Source: Polymyxa betae
Taxonomy: Eukaryota; Endomyxa; Phytomyxea; Plasmodiophorida; Plasmodiophoridae
Length of the DNA stretch: 57,187 bases
NCBI GenBank assembly: GCA_003693705.1
Contig: RBZT01000820.1
Coordinates: 1 to 57,187, forward strand
Reading direction: 5' to 3'
The position numbers were made by a program, and so were the translations under genes. Below, in pieces: positions 24,788 to 37,891 of the stretch (the stretch's first letter is position 1; each line of letters starts with the position of its first letter). The notes under the pieces were generated by a model that ran no database searches, had not been told where the DNA came from, and saw only the letters and a program-made list of their open reading frames with translations.

Positions 24788-27700
24788 ATGTCGGCGGCGC
24801 TATCGCCCAGCACGACTCCTCAGCGACGACGATCGTCGGCAGGGCGCACCCTTGCACCGCACAGCCGCAGACGGTCAACTCCTCGGGGTTCCTTGACTGC
24901 TGCAGAGGAACTTGGTAAAACACGTCGTCGTTCAGTTTCAGTATCTCGACTGGAGAAAGTTCTGCCGGAGCTGCCAGACCAGGATGAATTTCTGGAACTT
25001 CTTCGTCTACAGATCAATATCGGCGCATTCGATGAAGTTGTTTCGACCTGCGAAGCGGCAAGTGTTGAATACACCCTTCCACCATTGGTTCAGCTCCTTT
25101 ATGCAAATTCTCTTCGTCGTACGAATCGATTTCGAAGTGCTCTGGCTATTTTGAAGCCTTTAGTCGAATCTAAATTCGAGTCGGATGTTGTTGTATGGGA
25201 GCATAATCTTTGCGATGCACAGCTTCACGAACAATTGACTTTTCGTCGTCACCAAATAGAACAGGACGCATTGCTTTTGGTCAAGATCGCTCGTTTTTAC
25301 CTGAATCAGCTCGATGACAATATGGCCTATCAAGTGCTTTCAGAATCACGTTTTTACCAAGATAGATGGATAACTGCTCCAGCTGCAGTACTTCTTCTTG
25401 TCGCCGAAATCGAACGTCGCAGTGGCCGCAAAGATTCATGGCGCCATGTCTCCACATTACTGGCATCTGAAACTCTTGGACGAAAGGACGACATTGCTGT
25501 CGCCGCCAAAATTCTCACATCTGTAAATCTAAGCGCGACCATTTCTGAATTCCGACATCCTTTGGCCTACTTGCTCTTGGCTGATACGAACCTTCGTTCT
25601 GGGCATTTATCTGCTGCTGCTTTACATTTACGCTTGATTGACGCCAGTTTCCGTGTTCCTTTACATTTAGCTCGGGTAGACCTTAAGCATTTGAAAGTCA
25701 CCGATTTTGCACAAAGTCGCTTGATGCTAGCCTCCAAGGCACTGACCGTTATAATTACAAGAATTGGTCCTCTTCCTAGGCTGCTGTTCTACCGAGCAAA
25801 TTTAAATAAGGCAGTCGGCTGTTGGCGAGATGCCGCTCGCGATCTTGAACTACTTGCAACAATGGACCCTCAGGCTAGATATAATCCTACCGATGATGAC
25901 GTACTTGTGGAATTCCATCAGCTAATCTATCTGAATGCAACGTTGATTGCGGGATCGCAGGGTTTGTTTGACAAGATAGCAGTTGCCCAATCGTTTTCTG
26001 CTGCGTTGATACGAACAGGATCAGCGTTAGCTGTTGACATGATGTGCCTAAAGGCTGATTTAGCACGAGAATCGGGATCCAGTATCGGTGAAGTTATGTC
26101 ATTATATGATAATGCAGCTGCCCTTGATAAGAACCATCATGGGATAAAGGTTGGAAAAATATATGCAGAGCTATACTGTGGTGATTGCGTCAGTGTTGCT
26201 TCAAGAGTTTTACCATTAGCTCGCGATTGCTTCGCTGAACTGGCGCGGCGATGGCGCGACTGTTACCTTATCATGGTCAGCCGAGGTACTACTATTTTCT
26301 ACTTCATATTGCTTGTGTTGATTTTTACAGTAACAATGCATCCAATGCCAGATGCCTTTGCATCAGGGGATCTCATTAGAATACTGGAGCGTGAATTTCT
26401 TTCCACTTCGGTCGGCTATTGTGCTCTGAATTCACACTGGCGTCGCTTACGTGTATTTATTCGAGCTGCCATTCGTCTGCGGAAATATAGATCACCTTTG
26501 GCTGTCCAGCTGTCATTGCTTTCACATCAGGTCGCGCTGGTCATATCGGCGGTTGCCGGAGCACATTTCCGGGACGGCGCTCTTATTTCTTCTCGTCGAG
26601 CGCTTCGAATAGCTCAGCGTATTGATCCTTGCTCTGGGATTGATTTACAGTTCAGCATCGCTATCACTTCAGGGTCTGTAAAGGACATCATTGCGGCTTT
26701 GTTAAAGATACCAAGTGTTGCAGTTGATTCTAAGAATCCCTTGTTCAGGCTTCCTGTAAAGTCTGACTACAGCTTCCCCTTAGCTGAGATAAGTATTGAA
26801 GATCATAGCTTAGATGATAACGACGATGATCAGCTGATTTACGATGATGCCATGTCGGTTTTGAATAGCGCTCGCGATCGCAACGTCGATTGGCGCTTGC
26901 AAATGCTGTTGCTGCTTCAAAGAATACGAAATGCGGACTTCATAGATAACCTAAACCGTCGCGTTTCATGTTTGAGAAAAGGAGCTGGAGCCGGGGATCG
27001 CAGACAGCTTAGTTTTGATCTACTTCAACGTAGCCTGCAGTTGAATCCCATCAGCATATTCTGGGCGACTACCAATCTAGCATTATCCATAATGTTTGCC
27101 GATTTACCAGATGTCCGTTTAGCTCGAGCCCAATATCGCAAGCTGGAAGGAGCAATTGAGGACGTCGGTGCAGCACTCAGTCTAACAGCAAAGCTGCATC
27201 CGCCCTCCATATTGCAAAAAGCTTGGCAAACCAAGCTAGTGGCCCTCCGCGTCCTACTTGGAACCCTTCTCTATCAGAAGGAACTTTATGAACAATGTGA
27301 TCAAGTACTCAGTAGTGCCCTGAGTATAGACAGTCGTCAACAAAAGGCTTTGCATATTCGAAGCCTGTGTCGAGTTAAACTGGGCCGCTTACACGAAGCG
27401 GCGCAAGATCTTCGCTCCATGCGTCAACAAGACAATCGTGCGATGAAGTTCCTTCTCGGTCAGATCAGTTTGAAACTAGGCCGTGTCGATGACGCTTATG
27501 AATGCTTCCGTGATTGTGTCGAGCATAGTAAGCATTCGGTCAACCCCAAGTTATTATTAGCAATTGGCGAGACGTTAGTCTTGCGTGAGCAGCATGCTGA
27601 TGCAGTATTTTACCTGAATCAATGGTAATCTTGCAAACAAACCCGCCTCATTGTATCTGATAAAGTCACCAGTATCCGAGCGGATCCTAACTGCTCAGCT

Positions 27701-30410
27701 GCCTATCGATTACTAGGAGATTCCTATGTCCATCTACAACGTTTTGAAGACGCTTCCGACTGTTTCACATCGCTCATTCGCCTAAATCCAACCTCGTCTG
27801 AGGGGTATTACCTCCGCGGGTGTGCTCGTTTGGCAGACGGAAACGCGGCTGGAGCAAGTGAAGTATGCCCAGCTTCCTTTATGATTCTCTAAGCTTATCT
27901 CTCAACAAGGACTTAAATAGAGCACAAATGCTATCTGCTTTCGACTCCAGAATCCTGCTCGCGTTGGCTGTGGCCCACATCATGAAAGGGAACGCTTCTG
28001 ATGCCATTGACATTGCGACCCGCTGCCTGGCGGTTCAGCCGGATCAGGCGGAAATGTATTTGATTCGAGGCTTCGGGTTCGCCTTACTCCTAAAGTGGCC
28101 TCACGCTATATCAGACTATACGCAGGTGGGTAACAGGGCCAAGGTTGTTGTGCGATTCGTTCCCACATTGACATGTTACTACCAGTGTCTTGCCCTTGAG
28201 AGTGCTAATGTTCCGTGTCTATTAGCCAAAGCATATTCTTTGTTCCAAATGTCGAAGTTTCAAGCAGCTGCATATGACTATAGCAGCGTCCTCGAGCTAG
28301 ATCCCGGCAATCTGGCGGCTTTAGCTAATCGTGGCGCCATTAACGAGCTGTGCTTGAACGGCATCCCGAGCGGAATGGATGACCTGAATCTAGCCGAGAA
28401 TTTGGATCCGACCGGCTTTCGTGTGGCGCTGTTGAAAGCGTTAACGCTAAGGCGAAGGCATCTGTTGACAGAAAGCCTTGATCAGTTCAATCGTGTGCTA
28501 CAGCGGTACAGCGCATTCGATATCCTTAGCGCTGAGGATATTGACATTATTCATAATTGTATGGGCGTAATGTTGGCGAGGATTGCTTCAGAGACTGGCG
28601 ATACAAACGAGAAGAAACGAATTCTAAATCTGCGACATGCTTTGGTGCATTTTCAGAAATCAGCACATCGGCCTATGTTGCGATCTGTTGCCATGCAAAA
28701 TGCTGGGCAAGTTCTGGTATGCTGATCAGTTAATGTGTCAGTATCTTGGCTCCTTATTAATGTTCAAGACCCACCTGGGAAGATCGAATGAAGCACTGAC
28801 AGCGTTTGAACAATCGGCACTTTCTGGATCGCAGAATGCATTAGTGTCAAACAATTTTGCCGTTGCCTTACAGCGCTCTGGCAACACTTTGCATGCATTG
28901 AAGTATTGGTTAACTCTCTCTTATTCAATGCGACTAAGATGGCTAAAGGTGGATCCGTGTTGCGTTGTCAGCGAGCTCTGACAATCCAAACATCAATTAC
29001 AATCTTGGATCCATACTCGCAGCAATGGGAAGCTGGCGCGATGCAGTCTCTGTACTTGATCACACCTTAAGCTTAACTCACAATGCCAATGCTTACAACA
29101 ATCGGGGCGTTTGTCTCCAAAGCCTGGGTCAAACAGAGGCGGCTGTTTCAGATTACAACAAGGCTATCGATCTCGATCCTAATTATTTTGCTGCTCGATG
29201 GAATCGAATGCTAGCGTAATGGTTGCAAATTTTCAGAATCTGCTTAACAGTTGCCTTCAGAAATGCAACTCGAATGGATTTCAGAATGGCACTGTGCGAT
29301 ATTGCAGTGCTACGTGCCAAATTGACTGACGATGCAGTTGGCCAAAAAGTGATATTGGATCGTTTATTCAACTACTGTCAATCCTGGCAGTTTGCATTCA
29401 GAGTGTTGACAATTCAGATGATGGTTGCGATACAAAGACTGCCTCCATTATCTTTAATCGATCATCGTCCTACTTCGGTTGGAATCATCCTGGATACAAC
29501 GTTTTGCGATCCAAAGTAAATCCATGATTCCTGATCAAACAACTCGATAAATTCTGTCACAGAAAATTCGGCATATTTTCCTCACAAGAGCATCGCGAAC
29601 TGATGGAATCTGTTTCGAAAATCGGCGACAAGACACTCAAAGCGATAATTCTTGATGCATGTCAACAGCAGGCTCACCGGAAAATAGAACCAGTTCTCCA
29701 GCTGTTACTCCAGGCTATGTATTCAGTTTCTGACGAAACATTACGTGCTAAATTCATCGCATGGCGATGCGTTTTATTGATTGAGCGTCAGAGTTTGGAA
29801 GCCGTTGAGGCAGAACTCGCACCAATATTAGCAAATCGAACAAAGTTGTCGCCCGCATATTCCGGTCTGATAAACTTGGCCGGCCTGATTCGGCAGAAAA
29901 GCGGGGACAACGAAGGGGCTTTGTCGATGTTCGCACTTGCTCACAAATTCAATCCTGAGAACGTATGTTAATGGTCTTTCTACAGTGCATTAATCATTAG
30001 CGCTAAAACAAATCGCTCAGGTATTTTCGTTGATGAATTCTGCCACAATTTTTCAGCGAATGGGATGCTATTTCGAAGCATTCCAGCACACAGCCAAAGC
30101 CATAAATATCGTCCTCCAAGATCAGGCTTTAACGAAAACACAATTGATTCTTGTTGAAACCCTTCATACCTATTCAATTACGATATACAATGGAACGAAG
30201 GAATGGAGTGAGCTAGATAACACGCAAAGTGCTTTAGCAAAGGCTCTGCATAACGTGGTTCACGATTCTCGCAACGCACGAAATATCTATAATGTGACAA
30301 GGCAAGTCGATCAAGTGATCGAAGAGTATCTTAACTCATTTGATGCGGTTGTTGATCGTCATGGATCGTTAGAAGATCACAATACAGAAGACTTGGATGT
30401 AAGAAATTGA
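24788..30410 (+). CDS. Giant TPR-repeat protein (TTC6-like)
   Basis: TPR arrays form superhelical scaffolds for protein binding. Exons begin 24788-26285, 26331-27624, 27673-27862, 27910-28125 and from 28186, and continue through roughly 5-6 more to the stop at 30410. All checked junctions keep frame, and the protein should be about 1,700 aa. After a basic Ser/Arg-rich N-terminus (about residues 1-55), TPR-like helix pairs recur throughout. The clearest consensus units (A-x-x-D-Y-x-x-x-x-x-L-D-P-x-N with A-x-x-NRG) lie at about 28240-28340 and 29090-29210. Its size and the spread of repeats resemble TTC6, but this cannot be proven by eye. Introns 26286-26330 (45 bp) and 28126-28185 (60 bp) are multiples of three without stops, so they could be mistaken for coding sequence. 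Exon edges beyond 28700 are approximate. Confidence 0.72.
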
Positions 30411-30609
30411 TGCTTAGTCAATTTGTTCTAAGACAGCTTAGGCCATCTTAGCATCGTCATTAGCTAGAATGGAGCAGGCATTCCAAGAACATGACCCCCT
30501 GACAAAATGACACAGACAACTGAAACAATAACCAGCGTGATATATTTACTCAAAATATGTGTATATTGACCGCGATGACTGATAACTTTTATGCTATGAA
30601 ACATCCTGT

Positions 30610-33600
30610 CTAGCGTATTGACAGCAGCACGCCTGAAGCCCACTGAGCACTTTCCACAACGGTCTGCTGCCCAGAACCCAATCCTATAATGATTAACAAT
30701 CAAGTTTCGGATGGCAAGAGAAACAAAAATTATACCCTGCGCTATAAGCACCTGCAAACAAGGTGCCGAGATGAAAGGTTTTAATGACTCCCCAAGGTTT
30801 TGTGCTAAATCACCAATCAAACCAACAGCAGAAGACAAAACAGCAGAATCACGATCTGGATCATTAGCAACCAGGTCTAATAAAGCGATTATGGGAGGTA
30901 TGTACGGTTTAAATTCGGAAATCTGTTCAAGGGGATGTTAAAAAGGAAAGCTCACAGATAATCTAGAAGCAACCTTTCCACCATCGGCAAGACCAGCGAT
31001 AACGCCGGTATACGTGTCAAGAATGCTGAGTCGAAGAGCATTCAGATAGTCGATAGTACCGAAATCCACTTGCTCGAATTTGGCTTGGGACGCTTCAACA
31101 AGCATTCGCATAACGAACGGCACATAACGGTCAAATCCGCCTGAACATATTAGAATAAAATTTTCAGATGCAAACAAATCTTACCTTTCAGAGCAAGAGC
31201 TATATCGCCGAAGCATGCAACGATATGAGGGTTGACGGATCGTTCAAGATTTGGATTAGACAGATCAATCAAAAGAATGTTGACAAATTCGTCACAGTGA
31301 GGTGCAACAAGTGGACCCAGAGCTCGGCAGATATCTCCAAGTACACCAACTGAAACTTGGCATACCTAACCAGCTAATAAGAAATTTTGCGACATAGATC
31401 GAAAACCCCAAACCTGAGGTTCGAAAGTGTTCCTCAAGCCATCTAATAAGAACGGTTTCAGCGAGTCCATGTATTTGCTAAACTCTGTCTTGACACAAGA
31501 AGCGACTGCACCAATGGCCATAAATGCCTACACGTGGTCAGATCAAATTCAACCTCGAAAATCAGGAGCGAACCTCTTCGTTGAGTGTTGCACTCTTTGC
31601 CTGAAGGACATGCAGGAACATTACCATTAGGTTGTCAGCATGCTGGGCAACGGTTTGAGGGTTAAGCCGAAGAATTATGGCTTGAAGAGACCCACAAAGC
31701 AAACCTTGGACCTCACGAGCGCGCTCATCACCATGAGCAGATAACAACACTTTCAGTCTGATACTACTAAGCACGCGAATTAAAACTGAGACAGAGAATG
31801 TACCGGCTCATTAATGTAACAAGAAGTTGTTCGATGATACGAATGCAATCTTGAGCTGAAGTGGAAATCAAAACACTAATGGCTTCGTAAGCAGAGCACA
31901 GAAGACGGGTGTCAGGTAGATCCTGACGATCAGATGCTTCCAACAATGCCCGTACCAAACCTTCAAAGTACTGTACAGACATTAGCAATTCAATAAGCTG
32001 AAGATAGCAAGTAACAACCTTAGAAAGCTCAGAAGTAGGCTGATTTTTTGATTCGATAGCCTCAGCAAGACAATGAATTGCCCAACAGATATGTCCGGCA
32101 ATAGGAGGATGATCTTTTAAACCGATCAGGAAGGCATTCATCAATTTATGCAACATAGCCTGGTCGATGATCTCTGGAAGAACATCACAAATGCGTCCGA
32201 CAGTCCAAGCAGCAGTATCACGAACATGAACCGAAGCATCTTTCATATGTCCAAGTATAACTGCAAAATATCAGAACAATGTAAAGCAGAGACATTACAC
32301 CAACCGTCAAAAGCAACAGATACCAAATGACCGAGAGTCTGCTTTGAAGGACCATCCAGAATAGACCCAAACGCAAGAGTTGCAGCTTCACGAGCGTGCC
32401 AGTTCTCAGACTTGATGTTTTGCTCGACAAAAGGCAAAACATGGGGAACGATATCGTCACGAACCGCTTGTGCCAGCAGCGATAAGCATAGACCTGACAG
32501 TCCCGATCAAATTAAACTTTCAAAACGTGCACGCTGAGAGTACCAGCAGCAGTAGAAACATTCCAGGTATCATCCGAGAATTCATCAGCATCTTCAGCCT
32601 GTTTCATAAGACATTGAACAATAAGAGGAATTAGAGGTTGCAAGACAGCCTTGGCGAATCCTCGATTAGTACGATAGGGGGTCTTCTTCTTCTCGATACA
32701 CTGGAAGGAATCAGCAAATACAACATATAATTGAGACCACAGCGTACCTCTTCAATAATCTCAGTAACCAGAATTTCCTCATCGCAGATGCTCGACCAGA
32801 ATTCGAAAGCTTGCAGGGCGACTTCTTCAGCATCATTTGAAATCGCAGTGCTTGTCAATCGAAAAATCTGAAAAAAAGGATTACTGGACTATAGTCATGG
32901 CAACAACACCTTGCCTCTTGCATATAAGGCGTGATCTGGTCATAATATAAAGAAGCGACTTTTACGAGACACAGGAAAGCTGCAACTCGAACTTTCACTT
33001 CTGGAGAATGAGCAGCCGAGATTATCATTCGCATTATCATGTCACGTTCATGATCGACCAGCTGAGACTCAAATTAGATGACGCAATGAAATGACTCGAC
33101 ATTTAACCATGTTGTTTTTGGCGAATTCGAGAGAATTCGCTAACGCCGAGGTCGCTGCAAGTTTGACGAGCTGGTTCGTCTCGGAATCAGCCATCCCCAT
33201 TGAGATCGCATTGAGGATAGCAGAAGAGCTGTTCTGCAATTGAACGGGACACTGCGAGGAATCAGTCCCGATAGATAGACACCAAACACAATCAAGATAC
33301 CTCTTCGCAAACATAACCCAGAGCCTCAAATGTACTCTGTTTCAGATCAGCATTGGGAGCTGTGTTAATGTTGACTAAGAGCAGATTGATGAGTTCAGGC
33401 CAGAGATTTTGCGGAAGTTCGATTGCAGCGACTTTAGCCACGACCATGGCGGCAGTCGATCGAGCTTCTCGTAAAGGGGCACCAAGCGTGGTTAAGACAG
33501 CGTGTTTGATGGCGACACGAACCTGTAATGTTACATCAGATGTTTGCTCCAGCTCTGAGCAAATTATTAGACCTCAGGAGCAAGGCTGTTCCATCTCTGG

Positions 33601-33946
33601 TTCAAGGCGTGTTGCCTGGCCTCGTCCTTAGCCACCAAAGCATTCTTCAGTAGAATACCAGCCAGATGTCTCGAAATATTCGGCTTCTGTGGATCTCGTA
33701 GTTCAGCGCATAAGGACATTACATAGACCGGCTTTGATCGTGATTAATAACCCAACCGATTGGAAACAGCAGTAGGCTTACAAATTTTTCACCCTCTAAT
33801 TTCACCAGAGCTTGCTCAGCTGGAGTCCGTACATTGGCATCTAAGCACGATGATGTCAGTCATCTGGCGAGATTTGAATCTGGCATAGACAGCCAACCTC
33901 CAGCACTGGCATGTACCAGATACTCAGTGAGCGAGATGGTCTCCAT
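30610..33946 (-). CDS. KPNB1: Importin subunit beta-1 (karyopherin beta)
   Basis: Importin-beta carries NLS cargo, with importin-alpha, through nuclear pores by HEAT-repeat contacts with nucleoporins and is released by Ran-GTP. The gene has many short introns. The ATG at 33946 opens a short exon, and an intron of about 57 bp joins it to the conserved TPAEQALVKLE helix. Landmarks in order are KLAATSAL-NSLEF, the EVALQAFEFWS and CDEE helix, an acidic loop DADEFSDDTWN (residues contacting Ran in the family), VRDTAAWTVGRIC, SAYEAISVL, YLNALR and TYTG, and AVGLIGDLAQ. The last exon ends with an SAQWAS helix and TAG at 30610-30612. HEAT repeats cover the full length. Most exon edges are inferred only approximately. 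Confidence 0.92.
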
Positions 33947-34414
33947 TGCACCCGGATAGACTGTAATGGTTGTTGATGATGATGGGGCCGCAGCCTACCG
34001 ACACACGCTGGTTTGATACACAGAGAGGATGTGAGGGATGGGGTGGTGGGTGGGGCCGCTGCAACAACACGAGAAGCGAACGCAAATCCGGGAAGGCCGC
34101 ACCCTCGAAGAGATCCGCCGTAACTAAACATGAACCCCGCGCTTTCTTTCACGTCCTACCGGTACAAAGATCGGAATGTAAAATTGGCAATAATTTTGTT
34201 ATAGCTAATAGTTGTGCCAGACTGTGCCCATAAGCCGAATAACAAATCAATGAATAAATTTATGGCTTGATAGAAATCGAAAGCATTTCGAGTCTCTTTT
34301 GTACTAACTCTCTGAAATCCTTCAATGACAGCAGCAATAACAAGCATACTTTTGCTCTCAGAAGTTCACCAGCATGGTATTGCACGCTAGATATGGGTTT
34401 ATATTACCAGTTTT
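33947..34414. promoter_or_regulatory. Divergent upstream region of importin-beta and the CCDC51-like gene
   Basis: About 470 bp lie between two divergent starts. The half nearest importin-beta includes a G-rich tract on the plus strand (about 34025-34055, GGGTGGTGGGTGGGG). The half nearest the other gene is AT-rich. Frames in this stretch have no recognisable content. Confidence 0.45.
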
Positions 34415-35344
34415 ATGTTGAACGCAGCACGGAGTCTAGTGCTGCGATGGCAGGCGTCGGTCCGGCAAGGGCTGGTCCAAGATGCTGGCGTCAAGGCTCG
34501 CGATATGGCTCGTCGCGTTGCCGATTCCCAGGTGATGAAAGTTTGGGAAGAAGTCAGCGGTGGCGCTAGAGCGGTTGCTGCTCGAAGCATGGTCGATCAA
34601 GCGAGAAATGATCTTATAAACATTCGCAGGTAAAGTGAAATTCAGTACCATTTTGCTAAAGATAAAATCAGATAGGACAGTAGAACTTGCGGAAACTAAA
34701 TTAGATTCGATACGAGATCATCTGGGTGTGATTCGTGAACAGCTGGATCAGATACCCAGAACCGACTCGCGTTATCCGAATCTTGTTCGCGATGAGCACG
34801 TCTTATTACGTCGTGAGCAAACCTGTCTAAATGAAATCACTGCTGCTCAACAGTCAGAAAGGTATTTTATCATAAGATATTTGAATGTTTGTAAAATGAA
34901 AATAGGCACCAGTTTGAATCGCTTTGTTCAGCATTGGAATTCGTCAGCACCGTCGACAACGACCGTAATAAGGTTTGTATGATCAGTTTGATGAAATTTT
35001 GATTCATCGTGCTGTTGCAGTACTTCAGTATTGTCGCCACTGTACTTGGCACCATGATCGGGGCTATCGGATCCAGCATCGCTGCGTCATCCCGGCAAAA
35101 AGTTATTCATGAACGTTTGGATGGCGTCGAACATGCTCTAAACAATCTAGCAGCTACGATACCGCTAGCAACTACTTCAAGTAATGACACGCCAAAGCAG
35201 GTTGTGAAAGCGGAAGCTATCAACGATTCTTTGCAAGTTCAAGCAAAACCTAGTCAAGATTTAAGCGTCATTCACAATTTAACCATAGCCGCTACTGCAA
35301 GTTCCTTTGTCACGTTACTGTATCTTTTCTTTGGAAAAAATTAA
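34415..35344 (+). CDS. CCDC51: CCDC51/MITOK-like mitochondrial inner-membrane protein
   Basis: CCDC51 (MITOK) was described as the pore subunit of the mitochondrial ATP-sensitive potassium channel. Four exons can be read: from 34415 to about 34629, a second to about 34860, a third to about 34973, and a last that ends at 35344. The introns are about 45-55 bp. The N-terminus is Arg/Ala-rich without acids for about 25 residues, as in a mitochondrial targeting sequence. Then come a V-W-E-E-V segment, a long coiled coil with the DSRYPNLV-x-DEH-x-LLRRE pattern shared by the family, a first membrane helix (VATVLGTMIGAIGSSIAAS), a loop of about 70 residues, and a second membrane helix (residues near TIAATASSFVTLLYLFFG) at the extreme C-terminus. 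Two membrane helices with this spacing match the family. Confidence 0.75.
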
Positions 35345-35418
35345 CCAATATTTATTCCTTGACTGTTTAATCACTACGGCTGGCACGCTCCCAAATATAA
35401 CTTTCGTATAATTTTGCA

Positions 35419-35664
35419 ATGAGAAAGCTATTCGTGAGTATCGCTTTCGTGATTCTATCTTTATGCATAGTTCAAGGCTTATACCATGGAAGGACTCCAG
35501 CACAGAAAGAGCGCCATACCCGATTGAAGACGATGATGACTGAACTTCTAGCTATGAAGAACGAATATGGGCAGCCGTTTAATGACACTGAAGGTCGTCA
35601 AGGCATGGTTCGCATTCTTGAACGGATTGAACGAATCGAGCGCGAAGAAGCATCCCGGCAATAA
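35419..35664 (+). CDS. Small secreted or luminal protein
   Basis: The product is 81 aa from the ATG at 35419. Residues 1-20 form a clear signal peptide: a Lys/Arg start, then a Leu/Ile/Val core, ending in C-I-V-Q-G. The mature part is about 60 residues, highly charged and predicted helical (Arg/Glu-rich), with one N-D-T glycosylation sequon. No family is recognised. It begins only 75 bp after the CCDC51-like stop on the same strand. Coding status rests on the signal peptide and composition. Confidence 0.6.
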   Translation: MRKLFVSIAFVILSLCIVQGLYHGRTPAQKERHTRLKTMMTELLAMKNEYGQPFNDTEGRQGMVRILERIERIEREEASRQ

Positions 35665-35839
35665 TGTTATGAGAAGCTATCACAAGCGAATAAACGGGTA
35701 AAGAGCATAAAAACAAACAAAATAGATTGGTTAGGTAGTCACTTTTGTGCTTGGCTGACATTTCTTACTTTGTCTGCGGACAGCAGGTTATAAAACGAAG
35801 CAAGCTTTGGTCGCGTCGTCCGGGATCGCCTTGACAATC

Positions 35840-36085
35840 ATGACCAATGAGAATAATGATGACGACAAGTGGCTGGCTCCTGGACTGTTAGCTGCCGCCC
35901 GATCTCAACCGCTTAGTGACGAAGATCGCACTTTGACCGTCGAGCAATTCCTGAGAAAGCAAATAGATGAACAGGCGAAATTGATGCGCGATCAGGCCAA
36001 AGAACGCTGCGAGCAGCTTCGTCAGCGCGCCGACCAGCTCGTTCAAGAACATTTTCCTGCAAATGAAGACGAGCGATCGAAATAA
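35840..36085 (+). CDS. Small charged helical protein, function unknown
   Basis: The product is 81 aa from the first ATG at 35840. The frame extends upstream only through a TTG. It opens with an Asn/Asp-rich stretch, then WLAPGLLAAAR, then a long Gln/Glu/Arg/Lys helix with heptad-like hydrophobics (residues 35-70) and an acidic end. A short coiled-coil partner of a larger complex is possible. No family is recognised. An upstream exon cannot be excluded. Confidence 0.5.
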   Translation: MTNENNDDDKWLAPGLLAAARSQPLSDEDRTLTVEQFLRKQIDEQAKLMRDQAKERCEQLRQRADQLVQEHFPANEDERSK

Positions 36086-36235
36086 ACTCAGTCGTAATCC
36101 TGTCATCATGTCAACTTTTTTATAGTTTTGCTTGATGTAACATTTCAACAGAAAGGGCTGCGGCCATCGTCGCTCTTTAATGATGTTAGACTGCTGTTAT
36201 CATTACTGTTTTGCCTGGTTATCGACCATTCCAAA

Positions 36236-37854
36236 ATGAAACAGATCGCCAAGGTTCAGATAGAGGCTACGCTTCGACGATTGCTCGATGTCCGTATTAT
36301 GCAGGATATGATATATTTCGAAACGGTCGTCTGGGTTGAGGCCAAATCTTTGCAGCCCAAAGGTTTCTAAACAATTACCATATATTGAATTTGCTTACTC
36401 GTACGGTATATAGGTTACTTTGTTTTACTGGTCTGTAAAGAGATGCTTTATCTGATGGAGCTCGATGAGAAAGGACATCTTGTTCCAAATGGTAATGGCT
36501 TCAAACCGTTTGAAAAGATAATTAAATGTACTACCTAGTGCATCCAGTAGAAATCCCATTGCTGAATGTGACAGCGATTGAGCGGCTTCGCGACCCTGCC
36601 AAATTTCTTGAGGCAGAACTAGCGCGTGATACTCAGCATATTCGACTGTCTGTCGACGACCAAGTAGCTATCGATGAGTTCATCAATCTATATGTTATCT
36701 TCGAAGATTCTCACGTCCACTGTTACCTGGAGACTGCCTGGTTGGCCCTGCAGATGACGTTGGCCTGGCCTGAAATGGCCTCCCAATCTCGCTGTGAATT
36801 AGCTCTTCGCCTCAACATACAAGATTCGTCCACTTTGTTTCGAGCTCTGCGAGAACAGCTGCTTACCGCAACGAATCGAGCAGAGCCTCTCGAGAATATT
36901 GCTGTGGTTATCGGCTTGAATCAATTCGTTAAGAAGACCGTTCTTCAGGTTTGTCATTTGGTTGCTATACAGTCTCACTTGCTGCACATTAATCGTGCCT
37001 AGTAGACGCCAGAGGTTCTTTCCGCTGCCTTCGACTCCTTTAGTGGAATAGCGCCTCTTCACGGTTGTGGCTATTTCGAATCGAGTATAAACCATGTCAA
37101 CGAGTCAACTGAAAAGCTCCCAATGCTGAACATGTACATTGCAGTCCTGATATTTTATTTCCAGCTGCTGTCAGGCGGGGTCCATTATCCCGATCGGCTT
37201 GTACTATTAGATGGCACATTTCATACCGTAGAGGCATTCATCGACTCACTATTGTGTCTGCCTAATGATTCGGAACCAAAACCAATTTATTCGTCTCAAA
37301 AGTCGTTGGTTGCTTTACAGCCACCGTTGCTGACAAAAGACCGTTCCTTAACTGTGCAAAGGGGTGATGCTTTGATCGTGCAGGAACAGACCCTGAACCT
37401 CGTTCAGCGAAAGCTAATTGAAATCGATCATCTTCAAACGGCAGTGCTGTTTCTGTTTCAAAAGCTGATTGAATATGGAACACATACAAGCGATTGTAGT
37501 ATACGTCTAGAATCAGATTTTTTATTGAAATATTTACTGGCATCCAACGAGTTCTGCGAGAAACGTATTCCTAGGTCGTTCCAGCGAGTGGTTCATCTGT
37601 TGAGATTACCAACCACAACATGTCATGGACTGTTCTTGTACATGCATTGCTTTATGCTGAATTGGTACTGCGACAACAGTGCAAGCGTTAGACAAATTAT
37701 TCGAACCAAATGCTTCACCGAAATGCAGCTGTTTTCTGGATTGTTGAAAGAAAAGCGAACCCCGAATCGCCATGATTCACTATTTTATCAAAAAGGAAAA
37801 GCATTATTACAGATGGTTTTAGATAACATTTTAACCGACATTGATGCTAACTGA
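36236..37854 (+). CDS. Multi-exon protein of unknown function with a PH-like N-terminus
   Basis: Exons read from the ATG at 36236 to about 36361, then from about 36411 to 36490, then from about 36538 to 36950, with at least two more to the stop at 37854. Short introns of about 50 bp join them in frame. The early part, with YFVLLVC-x-EMLYLMELD followed by P-x-x-IPLLNV and RDTQHIRL, has the strand pattern of a PH-like domain. The rest is helical, with an acidic start to the third exon and several Leu-rich helices. Similarity to the vertebrate C12orf56 family is possible but unproven. Exon boundaries at 36951-37150 are unclear. Confidence 0.55.
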
Positions 37855-37891
37855 TTGAGCAACAAGTTTAGTTAAAAAAATAATCATAAAT

